From assembly GCF_014640615.1 (NCBI RefSeq), contig NZ_BMHH01000022.1:1-63454 (forward strand): a stretch of DNA of 63,454 bases, given 5' to 3'. Position 1 is the stretch's first letter, and each line of letters opens with the position of its first letter. The stretch is from Paramesorhizobium endophyticum. Its GTDB lineage: Bacteria; Pseudomonadota; Alphaproteobacteria; Rhizobiales; Rhizobiaceae. Positions 35,301 through 44,659 of the stretch are shown in pieces. The notes beneath the pieces are model-generated. The model worked only from the letters and a program-made list of their open reading frames with translations. It searched no databases and was not told the origin of the DNA. The translations under genes were made by a program, and so were the position numbers.

Positions 35301-36623
35301 ATGCGCAAATGGGTATTGCTCGCCTCTGCGGTGATCGTCGTCGCCTGTTTGGCCAATCTGACGGGGAGGGCAAAAATGCAGGATATAGGTGGGTTCCCGC
35401 TTCAAAAGCAGGCGCCGGTACCATTACCGTCCACGCGCGGGGCGTTGAGCGCTTCGCTCGCGCAAGTGGGCGAGCTGACGCCCGATCTGGTGGAACGGTT
35501 AGCGGGGCAAGCCGCGCCGGCCATCCTGCTGGAGACGGTAAAGACCACTGAAGACGCTATCCCACTTGGCGCGAGCAAGTTTGGCGGCGCGCCTGACTTG
35601 CCCGCGGACATACCTTGGCCCGTGCGCCCGCCCTATCCGGACTGGCAGAAGAAGCGGGATCAGTACCGCAAGCGCATGGCGCAGACATTGGCGAAGGCGG
35701 GCATGATGCCTGACTGGATGACGCCAGAGGAAGGCAGGCGCTACATCGAGGAACAAAAGCGCATCGAAAGAGAAGTGGTCGACAGCACGCTTGCAATGCT
35801 TTCCGAGGAAGATGCAAAACGGATGCGGCCAATCTTCGAGGAGCAAATGACCTATACGCCTGAGCGCGCGCGCGAAGGAATTCGCGACGAGGTGCTGCAG
35901 GCAGAGATGGTAGGCAAGAGCCTGCCATTATCCTTCATCGCGCAATTTGACCTTGGCGCGCTTTCCGCCGAGCCGGGCTTCGATCCCGACCTGCCGAAAA
36001 GCGGACGGCTTCTCCTGTTCTACGACTTGCTGGAAATTCCACCCGGCTGGGAGCCAAGCGCGCGCACCGGCTTTCGCTTGATCTGGGACGACACGCCAGC
36101 GCAAAAGCTACGCCGTGCGTCCGTGCCGGAGGCGCTGAGCAGCATCAGCTACCAGGAAAAGCTGGTGCTGGAGCCTGCGCGCGTCCTGCCACGCAGCGTG
36201 GTCACTCCGATCACGCCCGATGAGGAAGCTTGGGATGCGATTCCGCTCGATTCCAATCTCGAAGAGAATTTCGGCAAGGGACCCTATTGGGCCTACATGG
36301 CTTGGCTTTCGCGCTTTGGCTCGCCGGGCGATGCCGGCCGTGTCAATCATCAGCTTGGAGGCTGGCCGCAGCCATTGCAAAATGGGATGCAGGCCCGTGC
36401 GCAACTCGCTTCCAGTGGCATCGCGGGCGGAAATTCGGATGCTTATGATACGCCCGAAGCCGAAGAGGCGCTGAAGGGCGCGGCGGAGTGGAAGCTCGTG
36501 TTGCAGATCGGCGTCGACGAGGCTGTCGGACTGCGTGCCGGAGCTTATTACGTGCTGATGCGCCGCGCCGATCTACTGGCCCGCCGTTTCGACACGGCCT
36601 GGGTCGTTTACGAGTCGGACTGA
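35301..36623 (+). CDS. DUF1963 (YwqG-like) protein with N-terminal membrane anchor
   Basis: A 440-residue protein. An N-terminal signal anchor (WVLLASAVIVVACLANL) is followed by DUF1963/YwqG motifs: SKFGGAPDLPADIPWP, PLSFIAQFDLGAL, GRLLLFYDL and NHQLGGWPQPLQ. A charged helical insert (about 115-205) lies between the first two. YwqG proteins have no known enzymatic role. It separates the two polysaccharide regions and need not belong to either. Confidence 0.78.
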   Translation: MRKWVLLASAVIVVACLANLTGRAKMQDIGGFPLQKQAPVPLPSTRGALSASLAQVGELTPDLVERLAGQAAPAILLETVKTTEDAIPLGASKFGGAPDLPADIPWPVRPPYPDWQKKRDQYRKRMAQTLAKAGMMPDWMTPEEGRRYIEEQKRIEREVVDSTLAMLSEEDAKRMRPIFEEQMTYTPERAREGIRDEVLQAEMVGKSLPLSFIAQFDLGALSAEPGFDPDLPKSGRLLLFYDLLEIPPGWEPSARTGFRLIWDDTPAQKLRRASVPEALSSISYQEKLVLEPARVLPRSVVTPITPDEEAWDAIPLDSNLEENFGKGPYWAYMAWLSRFGSPGDAGRVNHQLGGWPQPLQNGMQARAQLASSGIAGGNSDAYDTPEAEEALKGAAEWKLVLQIGVDEAVGLRAGAYYVLMRRADLLARRFDTAWVVYESD

Positions 36624-36673
36624 CGCTGTAATTCCACGCAGTATCGTGGCCTCTCGGCCCTTATCTCGAGAGA

Positions 36674-38122
36674 TTATCCCGCGCGCAGCGCCAGAAGCGA
36701 GGAGAGCACGGATCGCTGGGTGGCGACGAGGAGGGCGAGATAGATCGCTCCGCCCGCTGCCGCTCCGGCGAGAAGCAGGATCAGGTCGCTTGCGATATGG
36801 GGTTGTAGATAGCCCAGCAGAAGGCGGACGAGCGCGGCCATGACGATGGCGCTTCCCAGGGGTAGGACGACGCAATGAATGGCGGCGCGCGCGGGGATGT
36901 TCGCGACGCGGAATACTACCCCGGCATAGCCGATCATGATGAAGACATTGGCGATGCAGAGCGCCAGGCAGACACCGGTGAGGCCGTCTAGCATCGCGCC
37001 GATCCATGTACCGACAACGATGATGGAGGCGCGGGCGAGGGCAAACCACCAGAGGACGCCGGCATGGCCGGTGGCTTTCAGAAAGGGGATGAAGCTGCCG
37101 CAGGGGGTCATGATGCCCTTGGCGACGGCAAGCAGGCCAAGCACCGGCCATGCGAAAGTCCATTGCGCGCCGAAGACAATTTTCATGGTGGGCTCGGCCA
37201 CGGCCCAGAAGCCGAACAGCATGGGCGCGAGCAGCACGCTCGTCATCTGCGTGCTGCGCATCAGCGCGTAGCTGCGGCGCTCCGGCTCATTCGCCATTGT
37301 CGAGAAGGCGGGGAAGAGCACGCCCATCAGTCCCGATAGCACGACCTGGTTGGGGAGGTCCGAGAGGCGGTTGGCGACGCTGTAGGCCCCTGCATCGGAA
37401 AGGCCGAGCGCCCTGGTGATGACAACAAGGGGCGACTGGAACGAGATGAAATTGGCGAAGTCCGCTCCCGCGATGCGGCTGCCATAGCCGAAGAGCGCGC
37501 GAAGCTTGGGCAGGGAGAAGCGGAGGCGCGGCCGGTAGCGGCTGGCATACATCAGCCCGATCAAGCGCACGATGGCGCTGACGAATTGCTGGAGGATGAG
37601 CGCCCAGACGCCGAAGCCGGCGATGGCGGTGGCGATTGCGGCGATTGCGCCCAGTGTTTCTGATGTCACGCTCCAGAAGGCGTCCCTGGCGAAGGCCATG
37701 CGGCGGGAGAGGAGGGCGGAGGCGACATCCGCGCCGAGATAAACCGGAAAAAGAAAGGCGAAGATTTGCAGCAGCCACGCGGCCTCGGGCGCGCCGAGAA
37801 GGCGGGCAACGAAGGTGGCGTTGAAATAGAGGAGCAGGCCGAGCGCGCTCGCAACCGCCAGATTGGTCCAGAAGACGGTGTCGTGCGCTTCCGCATCCTC
37901 TTTTTCCGCCTGCACGAGGCCGGAGGCAAGGCCCGCGCCGCCGATGAGGATGAGGAAGGAGATGACGACCATGCCTGACGCGACGATGCCGAATTCCGCA
38001 GGCGTCAGCAGATGGGCGAGGATCGGCACGCTGACGAATTTCAGCGAGAAGACGACCACCTTGGACAGGATGCTCCAGCCGACATTCCTCGCGATCCCGC
38101 CGCCGGTCCTGCTCACGTCCAT
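36674..38122 (-). CDS. exoT: Succinoglycan flippase ExoT (Wzx-like)
   Basis: A 482-residue membrane protein with about 12-14 TM segments, starting NVGWSILSKVVVFSLKFVSV followed by LLTPAEFGIV, the usual start of PST-type flippases. It is divergent from the exoW-like gene, as expected for an exo-locus flippase, and is assigned ExoT by locus content rather than by a unique motif. It should move the lipid-linked octasaccharide across the inner membrane. A TGC-NN-TGCA motif lies about 70 bases before its start. The flippase at 10.5 kb is a separate protein with little shared sequence. Confidence 0.8.
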   Translation of the reverse strand: MDVSRTGGGIARNVGWSILSKVVVFSLKFVSVPILAHLLTPAEFGIVASGMVVISFLILIGGAGLASGLVQAEKEDAEAHDTVFWTNLAVASALGLLLYFNATFVARLLGAPEAAWLLQIFAFLFPVYLGADVASALLSRRMAFARDAFWSVTSETLGAIAAIATAIAGFGVWALILQQFVSAIVRLIGLMYASRYRPRLRFSLPKLRALFGYGSRIAGADFANFISFQSPLVVITRALGLSDAGAYSVANRLSDLPNQVVLSGLMGVLFPAFSTMANEPERRSYALMRSTQMTSVLLAPMLFGFWAVAEPTMKIVFGAQWTFAWPVLGLLAVAKGIMTPCGSFIPFLKATGHAGVLWWFALARASIIVVGTWIGAMLDGLTGVCLALCIANVFIMIGYAGVVFRVANIPARAAIHCVVLPLGSAIVMAALVRLLLGYLQPHIASDLILLLAGAAAGGAIYLALLVATQRSVLSSLLALRAG

Positions 38123-38189
38123 CCAGTTCTCCCGTTTGTCGCCGCCGGGGAAATCTTATGAGGCAGGGAGGAAATGGTAAAGCGGGAAT

Positions 38190-38204
38190 TTGTGCGATGC
38201 AGCA
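38190..38204. promoter_or_regulatory. Candidate operator TTGTGCGATGCAGCA between exoT and exoW
   Basis: Almost identical, with its flanks GGAATTTG...CAT, to the site at 43682-43696 before exoY. It is 68 bases from the exoT start and 71 from the exoW start. Confidence 0.45.
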
Positions 38205-38274
38205 TTTCCATGCTTGGATACGGGGATCTAATAGAGCATACTCATGAGCGGGGGGCACAGCGAAAGAGGTGCCG

Positions 38275-39297
38275 ATGAATTCCGGGACAGCCGTCGCCGT
38301 CGTCATTCCGTTCTATCAGCGCGAAAAGGGGATTCTGGCGCGGGCGCTCCGCTCCATCTTTGCGCAGGATATCCCCGACGATATCCGCCTGAAGGTGGTG
38401 ATCGTGGACGATGCCTCGCCGGTTTCGCCGGCAGAGGACATCGCGAGCGTCACCTTCGATCCCAGGCATAAGGTCGAACTCATCAGCCAGCCGAATGGCG
38501 GTCCGGGCGCGGCGCGCAACCGGGGTCTGGCCGCGCTCGATCCGGCGGAGACGCCGTTCGTCGCCTTTCTCGATTCGGACGATGAATGGAAGCCGAACCA
38601 TCTGCGAAAAGCGCTCGCAACGCTTTCCGCTTCGCCGGACCACGACTTTTACTTCTGCGACCACACGCGCTTCAACACAGAGAAAAGCTGGTTCGAGGAG
38701 AGCGCGATCTTCCAGAAATGGGCAAAGGGCGAGGCCAGCCCCGTGCCTGATCTCGACAATATCTACCGGATGCCGTCGAAGCTCGCCTTCAGTGCGTTCC
38801 TCGCCGAATATCTGAGCCAGACGTCGACGGTCGTCTATCGCTTTGCCAAGTTTCCGGAAGCACGTTTCGACACCGATCTCAGGAGCGCGGGCGAGGATCA
38901 CATGCTGTGGATCACGCTCGCATCCAGGGCGGAGACGGTGGTGTTCTCGACCGAGCGCAACGTCATATGCGGGGAGGGCGTGAATATCTATTTCTCCGCC
39001 TTCGACTGGAACCTGCCGCAGACGGCGGACCGCTATGGCTATCTCGTCGTGTTTCTCACCAAGCTCAGGCGCAATTTCCATATCGAAGGGCCTGACCGCC
39101 GGATGATCGACGCGCGCCTTGCCAAATTCAGCAAGGTCTATGCCTATCTGCTCACCCGCGGGCTTGCGAAAGGGAGGGCGCCGAATGGAGCGGTGCTGTC
39201 GCAATTGTTCAAGCTCGATCCGGCGCGGGTGCTGGGCCTGCCGGTCGCGCTGGTTCTGATGCTGAAGGACAAGCGCAGCGGCAATTGGGACTGGTGA
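38275..39297 (+). CDS. exoW: Succinoglycan glycosyltransferase ExoW (GT2)
   Basis: A GT-A fold protein of 340 residues. VAVVIPFYQREKGILARALR and SIFAQD at the N-terminus, VIVDDASPVSP, NGGPGAARNRGL and FLDSDDEWKPNHL (the metal-binding DxD) follow in order and match ExoW, which in S. meliloti adds a late beta-1,3-glucose. The ATG at 38275 has an AGAGG site 5 bases before it; a GTG at 38269 is in the same frame. It runs divergent to exoT and converges on exoZ, ending 1 base before the exoZ stop. Confidence 0.85.
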   Translation: MNSGTAVAVVIPFYQREKGILARALRSIFAQDIPDDIRLKVVIVDDASPVSPAEDIASVTFDPRHKVELISQPNGGPGAARNRGLAALDPAETPFVAFLDSDDEWKPNHLRKALATLSASPDHDFYFCDHTRFNTEKSWFEESAIFQKWAKGEASPVPDLDNIYRMPSKLAFSAFLAEYLSQTSTVVYRFAKFPEARFDTDLRSAGEDHMLWITLASRAETVVFSTERNVICGEGVNIYFSAFDWNLPQTADRYGYLVVFLTKLRRNFHIEGPDRRMIDARLAKFSKVYAYLLTRGLAKGRAPNGAVLSQLFKLDPARVLGLPVALVLMLKDKRSGNWDW

Positions 39298-40278
39298 TCA
39301 GGTGGCCACCTTGGGCCTTGGCCGGGGGGTGATGAGACCGCGCAAGATCTGCCCGACGGGGCGCTCGAAAAGATAATAGGATAGCATCGCCACCGCGATC
39401 GAGGCGACCAGCGCGGTGAGGATCGCCAACAAGCTGCCATGCCAGACGAACTTGCCGACGACGGCAAGTACGAGGCCGTGGGTCAGGTAGAGGGAGTATG
39501 AGGCGTCGCCGACCTTTTCGAGAGGGCGCAGCGCCTGGGCGGGAAACGCGCCGGCGCGCTCGATCGCTACGAAGCCCGCGACGATGGCGGCAGCAGGCAG
39601 CCCCCAGAAGACGATGCGCCATTCCGGCGTGTCGCTTGCAAGCCCCCACGATAAGAGGCTGACCACCCCGGCAATGGCCAGTGCGGCGCCGAGGAGGGCG
39701 TTCTTGAAGAACATCGCGCGCGACAGGAGAAGGCCGATGGCGAATTCCAGCAGGAGTTGGTCGGTATAGAAGCGCGGGATGGTCGCTTCAGGGCGCAACA
39801 GCCATCCGTTGGCTGTGAGCGCGGCAATGGCCAGCACCGGCACGAGGATCGGGCGGCGCAGCCAGAGGCCCAGAGCGAAGAGGACGTAGAAGAACATCTC
39901 ATAGTTCAGCGTCCAGCCCACCACCACCAGAGGCCAGATTTTCCCTTGCGGGTTTTCGAAGGGGATGAAGAAAAGCGACGTGACGAGCCGGGGCAGGTCG
40001 AAGGTGAAGTTGGCGAAAAGGCCGGGCACGAGCGAGGCCGCGCACATGAGCAATGTGATGGCCCAATAGAGCGGCACGATGCGCAGAATGCGCTTCACCA
40101 TGAAGCCGCCGGGGCTGTCGGACAGGCCGACCGTACCCATGATGAAGCCGGAGATGACGAAGAAGAGATCGACACCCGCCGCGCCGAGTGTCCAGGAGGT
40201 CGGGGACAGGTGGAAGAACACCACGGCAAGGGCGGCAACGGCGCGCAGCACCTGGATCGATTGCAATTGCCTGGTCAT
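39298..40278 (-). CDS. exoZ: Succinoglycan O-acetyltransferase ExoZ (acyltransferase-3 family)
   Basis: A 326-residue membrane protein with about 10 TM helices. It opens QSIQVLRAVAALAVVFFHLS (the catalytic His in FFH) and continues DLFFVISGFIMG, the signature of acyltransferase-3 proteins. LYLTHGLVL lies near the end. ExoZ acetylates the succinoglycan unit in S. meliloti. The ATG at 40278 overlaps the exoQ stop by 4 bases; the open frame upstream is antisense noise in exoQ. Gene order exoY-exoF-exoQ-exoZ is the same as in Sinorhizobium. Confidence 0.88.
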   Translation of the reverse strand: MTRQLQSIQVLRAVAALAVVFFHLSPTSWTLGAAGVDLFFVISGFIMGTVGLSDSPGGFMVKRILRIVPLYWAITLLMCAASLVPGLFANFTFDLPRLVTSLFFIPFENPQGKIWPLVVVGWTLNYEMFFYVLFALGLWLRRPILVPVLAIAALTANGWLLRPEATIPRFYTDQLLLEFAIGLLLSRAMFFKNALLGAALAIAGVVSLLSWGLASDTPEWRIVFWGLPAAAIVAGFVAIERAGAFPAQALRPLEKVGDASYSLYLTHGLVLAVVGKFVWHGSLLAILTALVASIAVAMLSYYLFERPVGQILRGLITPRPRPKVAT

Positions 40279-41546
40279 GCGGTCTCCTGCGGGCTTGGCA
40301 TCCGGCCTTGCCGCCGGACACGGGGCACGGATGGCTCGCGCTGCGGTATCGCCAGGAGACCGGCTGAATAATAAAGCAGGAATGCTCCGATGTGGTAGGG
40401 CGTCAGGAAATCGATCTCGAAGAAGGAACGGATCAGCAGCAATATGGCGATGCCGAACATCAGCTGGGCCTGCTGCGCATGGTTCTGCGTCAGAAGCTGC
40501 CTGAGCGAACCGATGAGGATGCGCGCCAGGATGAAGGCGATCAGCCCGAGCCCGACAAGGCCCAATTCCACCGCCGCCTCGATATAGGTGCTGTGGAAAT
40601 GGAAGCCGCTGCGGCTGGCGATATAGAACTCGTCCCACAGGCGCTCCGCCTCGGAAAAGCCCTGCACCCAATAGGCATAATAGCCGACGCCGATGAGCGG
40701 CGATTCATGGGCGGCGCGCATTCCCTGATCCCAGAGATAGGTTCGCCCGGTGAGCGTCGTATCCTTGCCGAAGGCGCCGAGGATCGCCTCCACCGCGCCC
40801 GCATTTAGCCCGACGATCGCAACGGCGATGGCGATGACGACCCCGATGGTGAAAAAGGCGCGGCGGTTGCGCGGCGAGAATTTCAGCACAAGGCCCACCG
40901 TCATGACGACAAGGAGGGTGGCCGATGTCGCGAGGATGGATGTGGCCGAACTCGACGCCAGCAGCGAATAGGCGGATAGCGCGCCGAGCGGAATGGCGAC
41001 CACGCGCCACCGGCGGCTGGTCTTGAGCACGAAGAAGCTGGCGAAGACGAAATAAAGGCCCAGCGAGGCGAAGAAGCCGAGCTGGTTCTTGGAGGAAAAT
41101 GCGCCGACGAAGCTGTAGGAGCCGTCGAGCGGATCATAATAATATTGGCCGAAGGCGAGCGAATAGAGCAGGACCACACACACGCCCAGGCTGACGCCGC
41201 GCGTCAATGTGGCGGCATCGATGACGCGCGATGCGATGAGCGCGCAGATGATGGTGGTGGTGTACTGGATTCCGGCGCGCAACGTCACCGCCGGGGCCGC
41301 CGACCACATGAAGGACATGCAGGCGAACAGCGCAAAGGCCAATATCCACCAGAACCGTGCATAATTGCCGATCACATGGCGATAATCGACGAGGATGAGC
41401 GGCAGCCACAGGGCGTAGAAGACGAGAATGGAGACTTGGCCCAGCCGCGCCGAATAGGCAAAGATGAACACCGAAACGGCGACGGCGAAGCTTCCGTAGA
41501 GGGCGTTTTCACCGGATCGGACGAGGGTGGATCTGGGGATTTTCAT
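40275..41546 (-). CDS. exoQ: Succinoglycan polymerase ExoQ (O-antigen ligase/Wzy family)
   Basis: A 423-residue membrane protein with about 10-11 TM segments. The O-antigen ligase domain is marked by GAFSSKNQLGFFASLGLYF (about 146-164), LTGRTYLWDQGM and SGFHFHSTYIEAAVELG (about 305-321), which carries the conserved His of the family. It should polymerise repeat units at the periplasmic face together with ExoP. It lies between exoF (146-base gap, containing a repeat) and exoZ (4-base overlap). Confidence 0.9.
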   Translation of the reverse strand: MKIPRSTLVRSGENALYGSFAVAVSVFIFAYSARLGQVSILVFYALWLPLILVDYRHVIGNYARFWWILAFALFACMSFMWSAAPAVTLRAGIQYTTTIICALIASRVIDAATLTRGVSLGVCVVLLYSLAFGQYYYDPLDGSYSFVGAFSSKNQLGFFASLGLYFVFASFFVLKTSRRWRVVAIPLGALSAYSLLASSSATSILATSATLLVVMTVGLVLKFSPRNRRAFFTIGVVIAIAVAIVGLNAGAVEAILGAFGKDTTLTGRTYLWDQGMRAAHESPLIGVGYYAYWVQGFSEAERLWDEFYIASRSGFHFHSTYIEAAVELGLVGLGLIAFILARILIGSLRQLLTQNHAQQAQLMFGIAILLLIRSFFEIDFLTPYHIGAFLLYYSAGLLAIPQREPSVPRVRRQGRMPSPQETA

Positions 41547-41607
41547 CGACCGTTCCGCTCATTTCATTGCGTTCGTTCCGCCCATCCGGTTTGGCATGTG
41601 CTTGCTC

Positions 41608-41670
41608 GCCACCCCTCATCCGGCCCTTCGGGCCATCTTCTCCCACGGGGGAGAAGGGAGGTGCTTGGCA
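41608..41670. repeat. Repeat family C, shorter copy, between exoF and exoQ
   Basis: CACCCCTCATCCGG, a short hairpin CCGGCCCTTCGGGCC, and TTCTCCCACGGGGGAGAAGG resemble one arm of the element at 16738-16940. It lies in the exoF-exoQ gap and could attenuate readthrough into exoQ and exoZ. Confidence 0.6.
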
Positions 41671-41692
41671 TTGGCGGCGCAGCGAGCAATCC

Positions 41693-42946
41693 TCACGACC
41701 GCTCATTCGAAATCGCGACCTTGATCACATCCCCCGGCAGGAGAGGCGTGCTCTCCTCCGCCGGAAGCTCCTTCGTTTCGCCGTTGCCGCCATTCCTGAC
41801 AATGCTGTATTTCAGCGCCGGGCCGTCCCCGTTTCCCGCGGCTAGTGTGCCGGCGGCGGGGGCATTCACCAGCGCTTCGGTCATCAAATTGCGGTACATG
41901 CCCAGCTTCAATTCCGCCTCGTCGAGCGCGGCCTCGGTCGCCTGCATTTCGGTGGTCAGTTCGGCTCGGCGGCTATTTTCCAGATCGGCTGCGTCACGGG
42001 TCGCCTTGTTGATCTCCTGCTTGGCGCGCAGGGAATTGGTCTCCATGTCCAGGAGCTTGCTCTGCATGTCGGCGAGCGAGGTTTCGAGCGACATGACGCG
42101 CGAATTGACGACGAGGCCGCGGTCGTGGAGATTGCCGATGGAGGCCAGTTCCTTGCTGAGAAGATCCTTCTGCCTGACTTGCACGACCATCTTCTTTTCC
42201 AGCGAGGCGATCTCGTTCTGGTATAGGGTTTTCAGCTCGTCGAGCGCGGCGAGCTGGCGTTGCAGGGCGTCCTTTCGCGATTGCATGATCGCCGTCTCGT
42301 CCGCGATTAGCTTCTTTGCTTCCGGACTATCGGCCAATTCCTTCGGGATATTGATTTCCTTGGTGTCGGCAAGTTCGGCCTCCAGCCGGGCGCGCTTGGC
42401 CAGAAGCCGGTGGCGCTCGGCGACGAGCACATCGTAATTGCCGCGTGCATTGAGGAAATCCCGCTCGAAGCGCTGGCCTATCTCGGCGCGGCGCATTCCG
42501 CCCGCAAGACTCACGGCCTTCAGGACCGTCAGTTCCGGATCGTAAGGGTATTTGCCGGGCGTCTGCACCTCGCCCGCGACGAAGATCGGGCGGAACTCGG
42601 CGATCTCCACCGACGCTTCGGGGCGGTCACGCAGGCCGAATTTCTGCTGGAGGCTCTTCGCGATTTCGCCAGCAACCTCGGACGTGGTTTTGCCGCCGGC
42701 CTGCAATTCCCCGGTGAAGGGCAGGGAGAGGCCACCCGAAGGGCCGACCGTGAAATTGCCAGTAATGGTCGGCCACTCCCGGAACGTTCCCTCCGCCGTC
42801 TGCCATTCGACGACGCGGATGGAGAGCTTGTCCATGGGCCCGAGCCTGTATTCCTCCGCGCTTGCGGAAAACGCCATTGGCAGCAGGGCGATGAGGGCGA
42901 AAAGAGCGCGGGACATGCCCGCAGCTCGCGAAAAAGCAGCCGCCAT
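41693..42946 (-). CDS. exoF: Polysaccharide export protein ExoF
   Basis: A 417-residue exported protein, close to the usual ExoF size. A signal peptide (MSRALFALIALLPMAFSASA) is followed by the polysaccharide-export domain (EEYRLGPMDKLSIRVVEW), an SLBB domain (RPIFVAGEVQTPGKYPYDPE) and a long coiled coil (about 180-345). It forms part of the envelope-spanning export path with ExoP. ATG 42946 overlaps the exoY stop as TGATG; GTG 42970 and ATG 42916 are in-frame alternatives, and the last gives the cleanest signal peptide. Confidence 0.92.
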   Translation of the reverse strand: MAAAFSRAAGMSRALFALIALLPMAFSASAEEYRLGPMDKLSIRVVEWQTAEGTFREWPTITGNFTVGPSGGLSLPFTGELQAGGKTTSEVAGEIAKSLQQKFGLRDRPEASVEIAEFRPIFVAGEVQTPGKYPYDPELTVLKAVSLAGGMRRAEIGQRFERDFLNARGNYDVLVAERHRLLAKRARLEAELADTKEINIPKELADSPEAKKLIADETAIMQSRKDALQRQLAALDELKTLYQNEIASLEKKMVVQVRQKDLLSKELASIGNLHDRGLVVNSRVMSLETSLADMQSKLLDMETNSLRAKQEINKATRDAADLENSRRAELTTEMQATEAALDEAELKLGMYRNLMTEALVNAPAAGTLAAGNGDGPALKYSIVRNGGNGETKELPAEESTPLLPGDVIKVAISNERS

Positions 42947-43626
42947 CAATAGGATCCGCGCGATGCGCACACGGCGGGAATGGTCTTGAGAAGGATGACA
43001 AGATCCTTCTGGAAGGACCAGTTTTCGACATATTGCTGGTCGAAGGCGATGCGGTCGTCATAGGAAACATCGTTGCGGCCGCTGATCTGCCAGACGCCGG
43101 TGAGGCCGGGCCGGGACTTGAAATAATAGATCGCGGCCGGTCCGTAACGGTCGATCTCCTCCTTGACGACGGGACGCGGGCCGACAAGGCTCATCTCGCC
43201 GCGCAGCACATTCACCAATTGCGGCAACTCGTCCAGGCTCAGTTTGCGCAGGACGGCGCCGACAGCGGTGACGCGGGGATCGTTCTTGAGCTTGCGCGTC
43301 GCCTGCCATTCCGCCCGGGCTTCCGGGTTGGCGGCAAAATGGGCGGCGAGGACCGCGTCTCCATCAGGCACCATGGTGCGGAATTTCAGGCAGTAGAATG
43401 GGTTTCCGTCGCGTCCGATCCGGCGATGGCCATAAAAGACCGATCCGCCGGCGGAACATTTGACCAGAATCGCGAGGAGAAGGAAAAGCGGGCTCAACAA
43501 AAGCAGGCCGGCAGTCGCGCCGATCACGTCGAAAGACCGCTTCAAGGCCCCTCCCACAGGGAGTTTCTCCGCTTTTTTCGACGGTTGGAGAAAAGGGAAA
43601 CTGGCCAACTTCGTTGCAGGCTTCAT
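42946..43626 (-). CDS. exoY: Undecaprenyl-phosphate galactose phosphotransferase ExoY
   Basis: A 226-residue bacterial sugar transferase. A single membrane segment (GATAGLLLLSPLFLLLAILV) is followed by VFYGHRRIGRDGNPFYCLKF, RKLSLDELPQLVNVLRGEMS, LVGPRPVVKEE and RPGLTGVWQISGRND, the conserved catalytic core of phosphoglycosyl transferases. It moves Gal-1-P to undecaprenyl phosphate, the first step of succinoglycan synthesis. ATG 43626 gives the usual ExoY length; the frame continues to 43815 without family similarity. exoX is divergent across a 650-base region, as in Sinorhizobium. Confidence 0.94.
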   Translation of the reverse strand: MKPATKLASFPFLQPSKKAEKLPVGGALKRSFDVIGATAGLLLLSPLFLLLAILVKCSAGGSVFYGHRRIGRDGNPFYCLKFRTMVPDGDAVLAAHFAANPEARAEWQATRKLKNDPRVTAVGAVLRKLSLDELPQLVNVLRGEMSLVGPRPVVKEEIDRYGPAAIYYFKSRPGLTGVWQISGRNDVSYDDRIAFDQQYVENWSFQKDLVILLKTIPAVCASRGSY

Positions 43627-43681
43627 CAGGGCTGCTCCGTCCAGGGGATACGAATGGTCACGTAAAACGATAACACGGAAT

Positions 43682-43696
43682 TTGTGCGATGCAACA
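43682..43696. promoter_or_regulatory. Candidate operator TTGTGCGATGCAACA upstream of exoY
   Basis: It lies 56-70 bases before the exoY start. With its flank (GGAATTTG...CAT) it nearly duplicates the site before exoT, at a similar distance and in the same orientation relative to the gene. Confidence 0.45.
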
Positions 43697-44280
43697 TGTT
43701 GTGTTCGCATCTGCTCACATGAAGCAGGCTGAATTGATGCGATGTAATCGGGCGATTTTGTGAATCCCTGCAATAACGATTCAGGCGTAAAACCGGCATA
43801 GGCTAGATTTATCAATAAGTTGCGCGGATATGGCGGCCTCGGTAAAATATTGTAATTGAGGATAATATTATGTGCGATCAGAATTACACTATTTAATTCT
43901 CTGATACTAAAGGCTTATCCGTCAATAAACGTGAAGAATTACTTTGTCGTTTCGAAGTTTTTGGATTCTGTATTCATGTTGCCCTGCGGTATAAATTCCC
44001 ATTCTCTAATGTAAAGCGGCAGAATGGGTCCGGTTTCAGCGGCCGGTTTTCTTGCCTCCTGTTCAAATTTATTTTTCCCGGCGAAATCAAGATGTGAAAG
44101 CCGGCTTAAAACTATATATTGCGTGTGACCCTGCGGTTTAATACAATTTCAAAGCCTTCTCATCAAAATGCGGCGCGGGGCCAATGAGAACGAAGGCGGG
44201 TTTTCATGCGCGTGGGTAGCCATGCGTATGAAGGGAGGCGAACGATGCAGTCCGTTGAAAGGCCCCAACTCGGGTAGAGA
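43697..44280. other. Long non-coding region between exoY and exoX
   Basis: About 580 bases with no credible frame. It is visibly more AT-rich than its surroundings (for example around 43850-44150). It probably holds the exoX and exoY promoters and perhaps a long exoX leader. No terminator with T-run was seen. Confidence 0.5.
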
Positions 44281-44565
44281 ATGGGGGCAAACGAGATGAG
44301 GTTTCCAAGGTTTCTGGCCGGCATGCTGGGCGCGTTGATCGCCTTTGGCATCACGACCTATGTCATGTCGAATTCACTCTGGACGACTGTGATCGAGACG
44401 CTGATTTGCGCCGTGGTCATCCAGGCCGGCTATTTCGGGGCGATTCTTTTCCAGGTGATGCAAGAGAAGGCGCGCAGTGCGAAAGAGCAATCGCGCCCGA
44501 GCGACGGCGCGAGTTCGAAAGAGCCTTCCCCGCCGTTCAAGACGTCGGCGCCCAAGGCTCCGTAG
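44281..44565 (+). CDS. exoX: Exopolysaccharide production repressor ExoX
   Basis: A small membrane protein (94 residues, or 89 from ATG 44296, which looks more like the family: MRFPRFLAGMLGALIAFGIT). Two TM helices carry TYVMSNSLWTTVIETLICAV followed by VIQAGYF, the recognisable ExoX/Psi core. The tail is hydrophilic and rich in Ser, Pro and Lys. In Sinorhizobium, ExoX lowers succinoglycan output post-translationally, with the ExoX:ExoY ratio deciding the amount made. Its position, divergent from exoY, is conserved. Confidence 0.82.
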   Translation: MGANEMRFPRFLAGMLGALIAFGITTYVMSNSLWTTVIETLICAVVIQAGYFGAILFQVMQEKARSAKEQSRPSDGASSKEPSPPFKTSAPKAP

Positions 44566-44659
44566 CGCGCCGCAGCTTTCTATTTAGCGCAGCCTCTTGC
44601 GAGGGATCGAAACCCCTGTATCTTCTGATGCGGGGGCATAGCTTGCGGATGAGGCTGCC

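Noticed and set aside
39298-40671. Longer start for exoZ (457 residues)
   Set aside because: The extension overlaps exoQ by about 400 bases; the ATG at 40278 gives the usual length and a 4-base overlap.
41145-42437. 430-codon plus-strand frame
   Set aside because: Runs antisense across parts of exoQ and exoF and the repeat between them; no domain.
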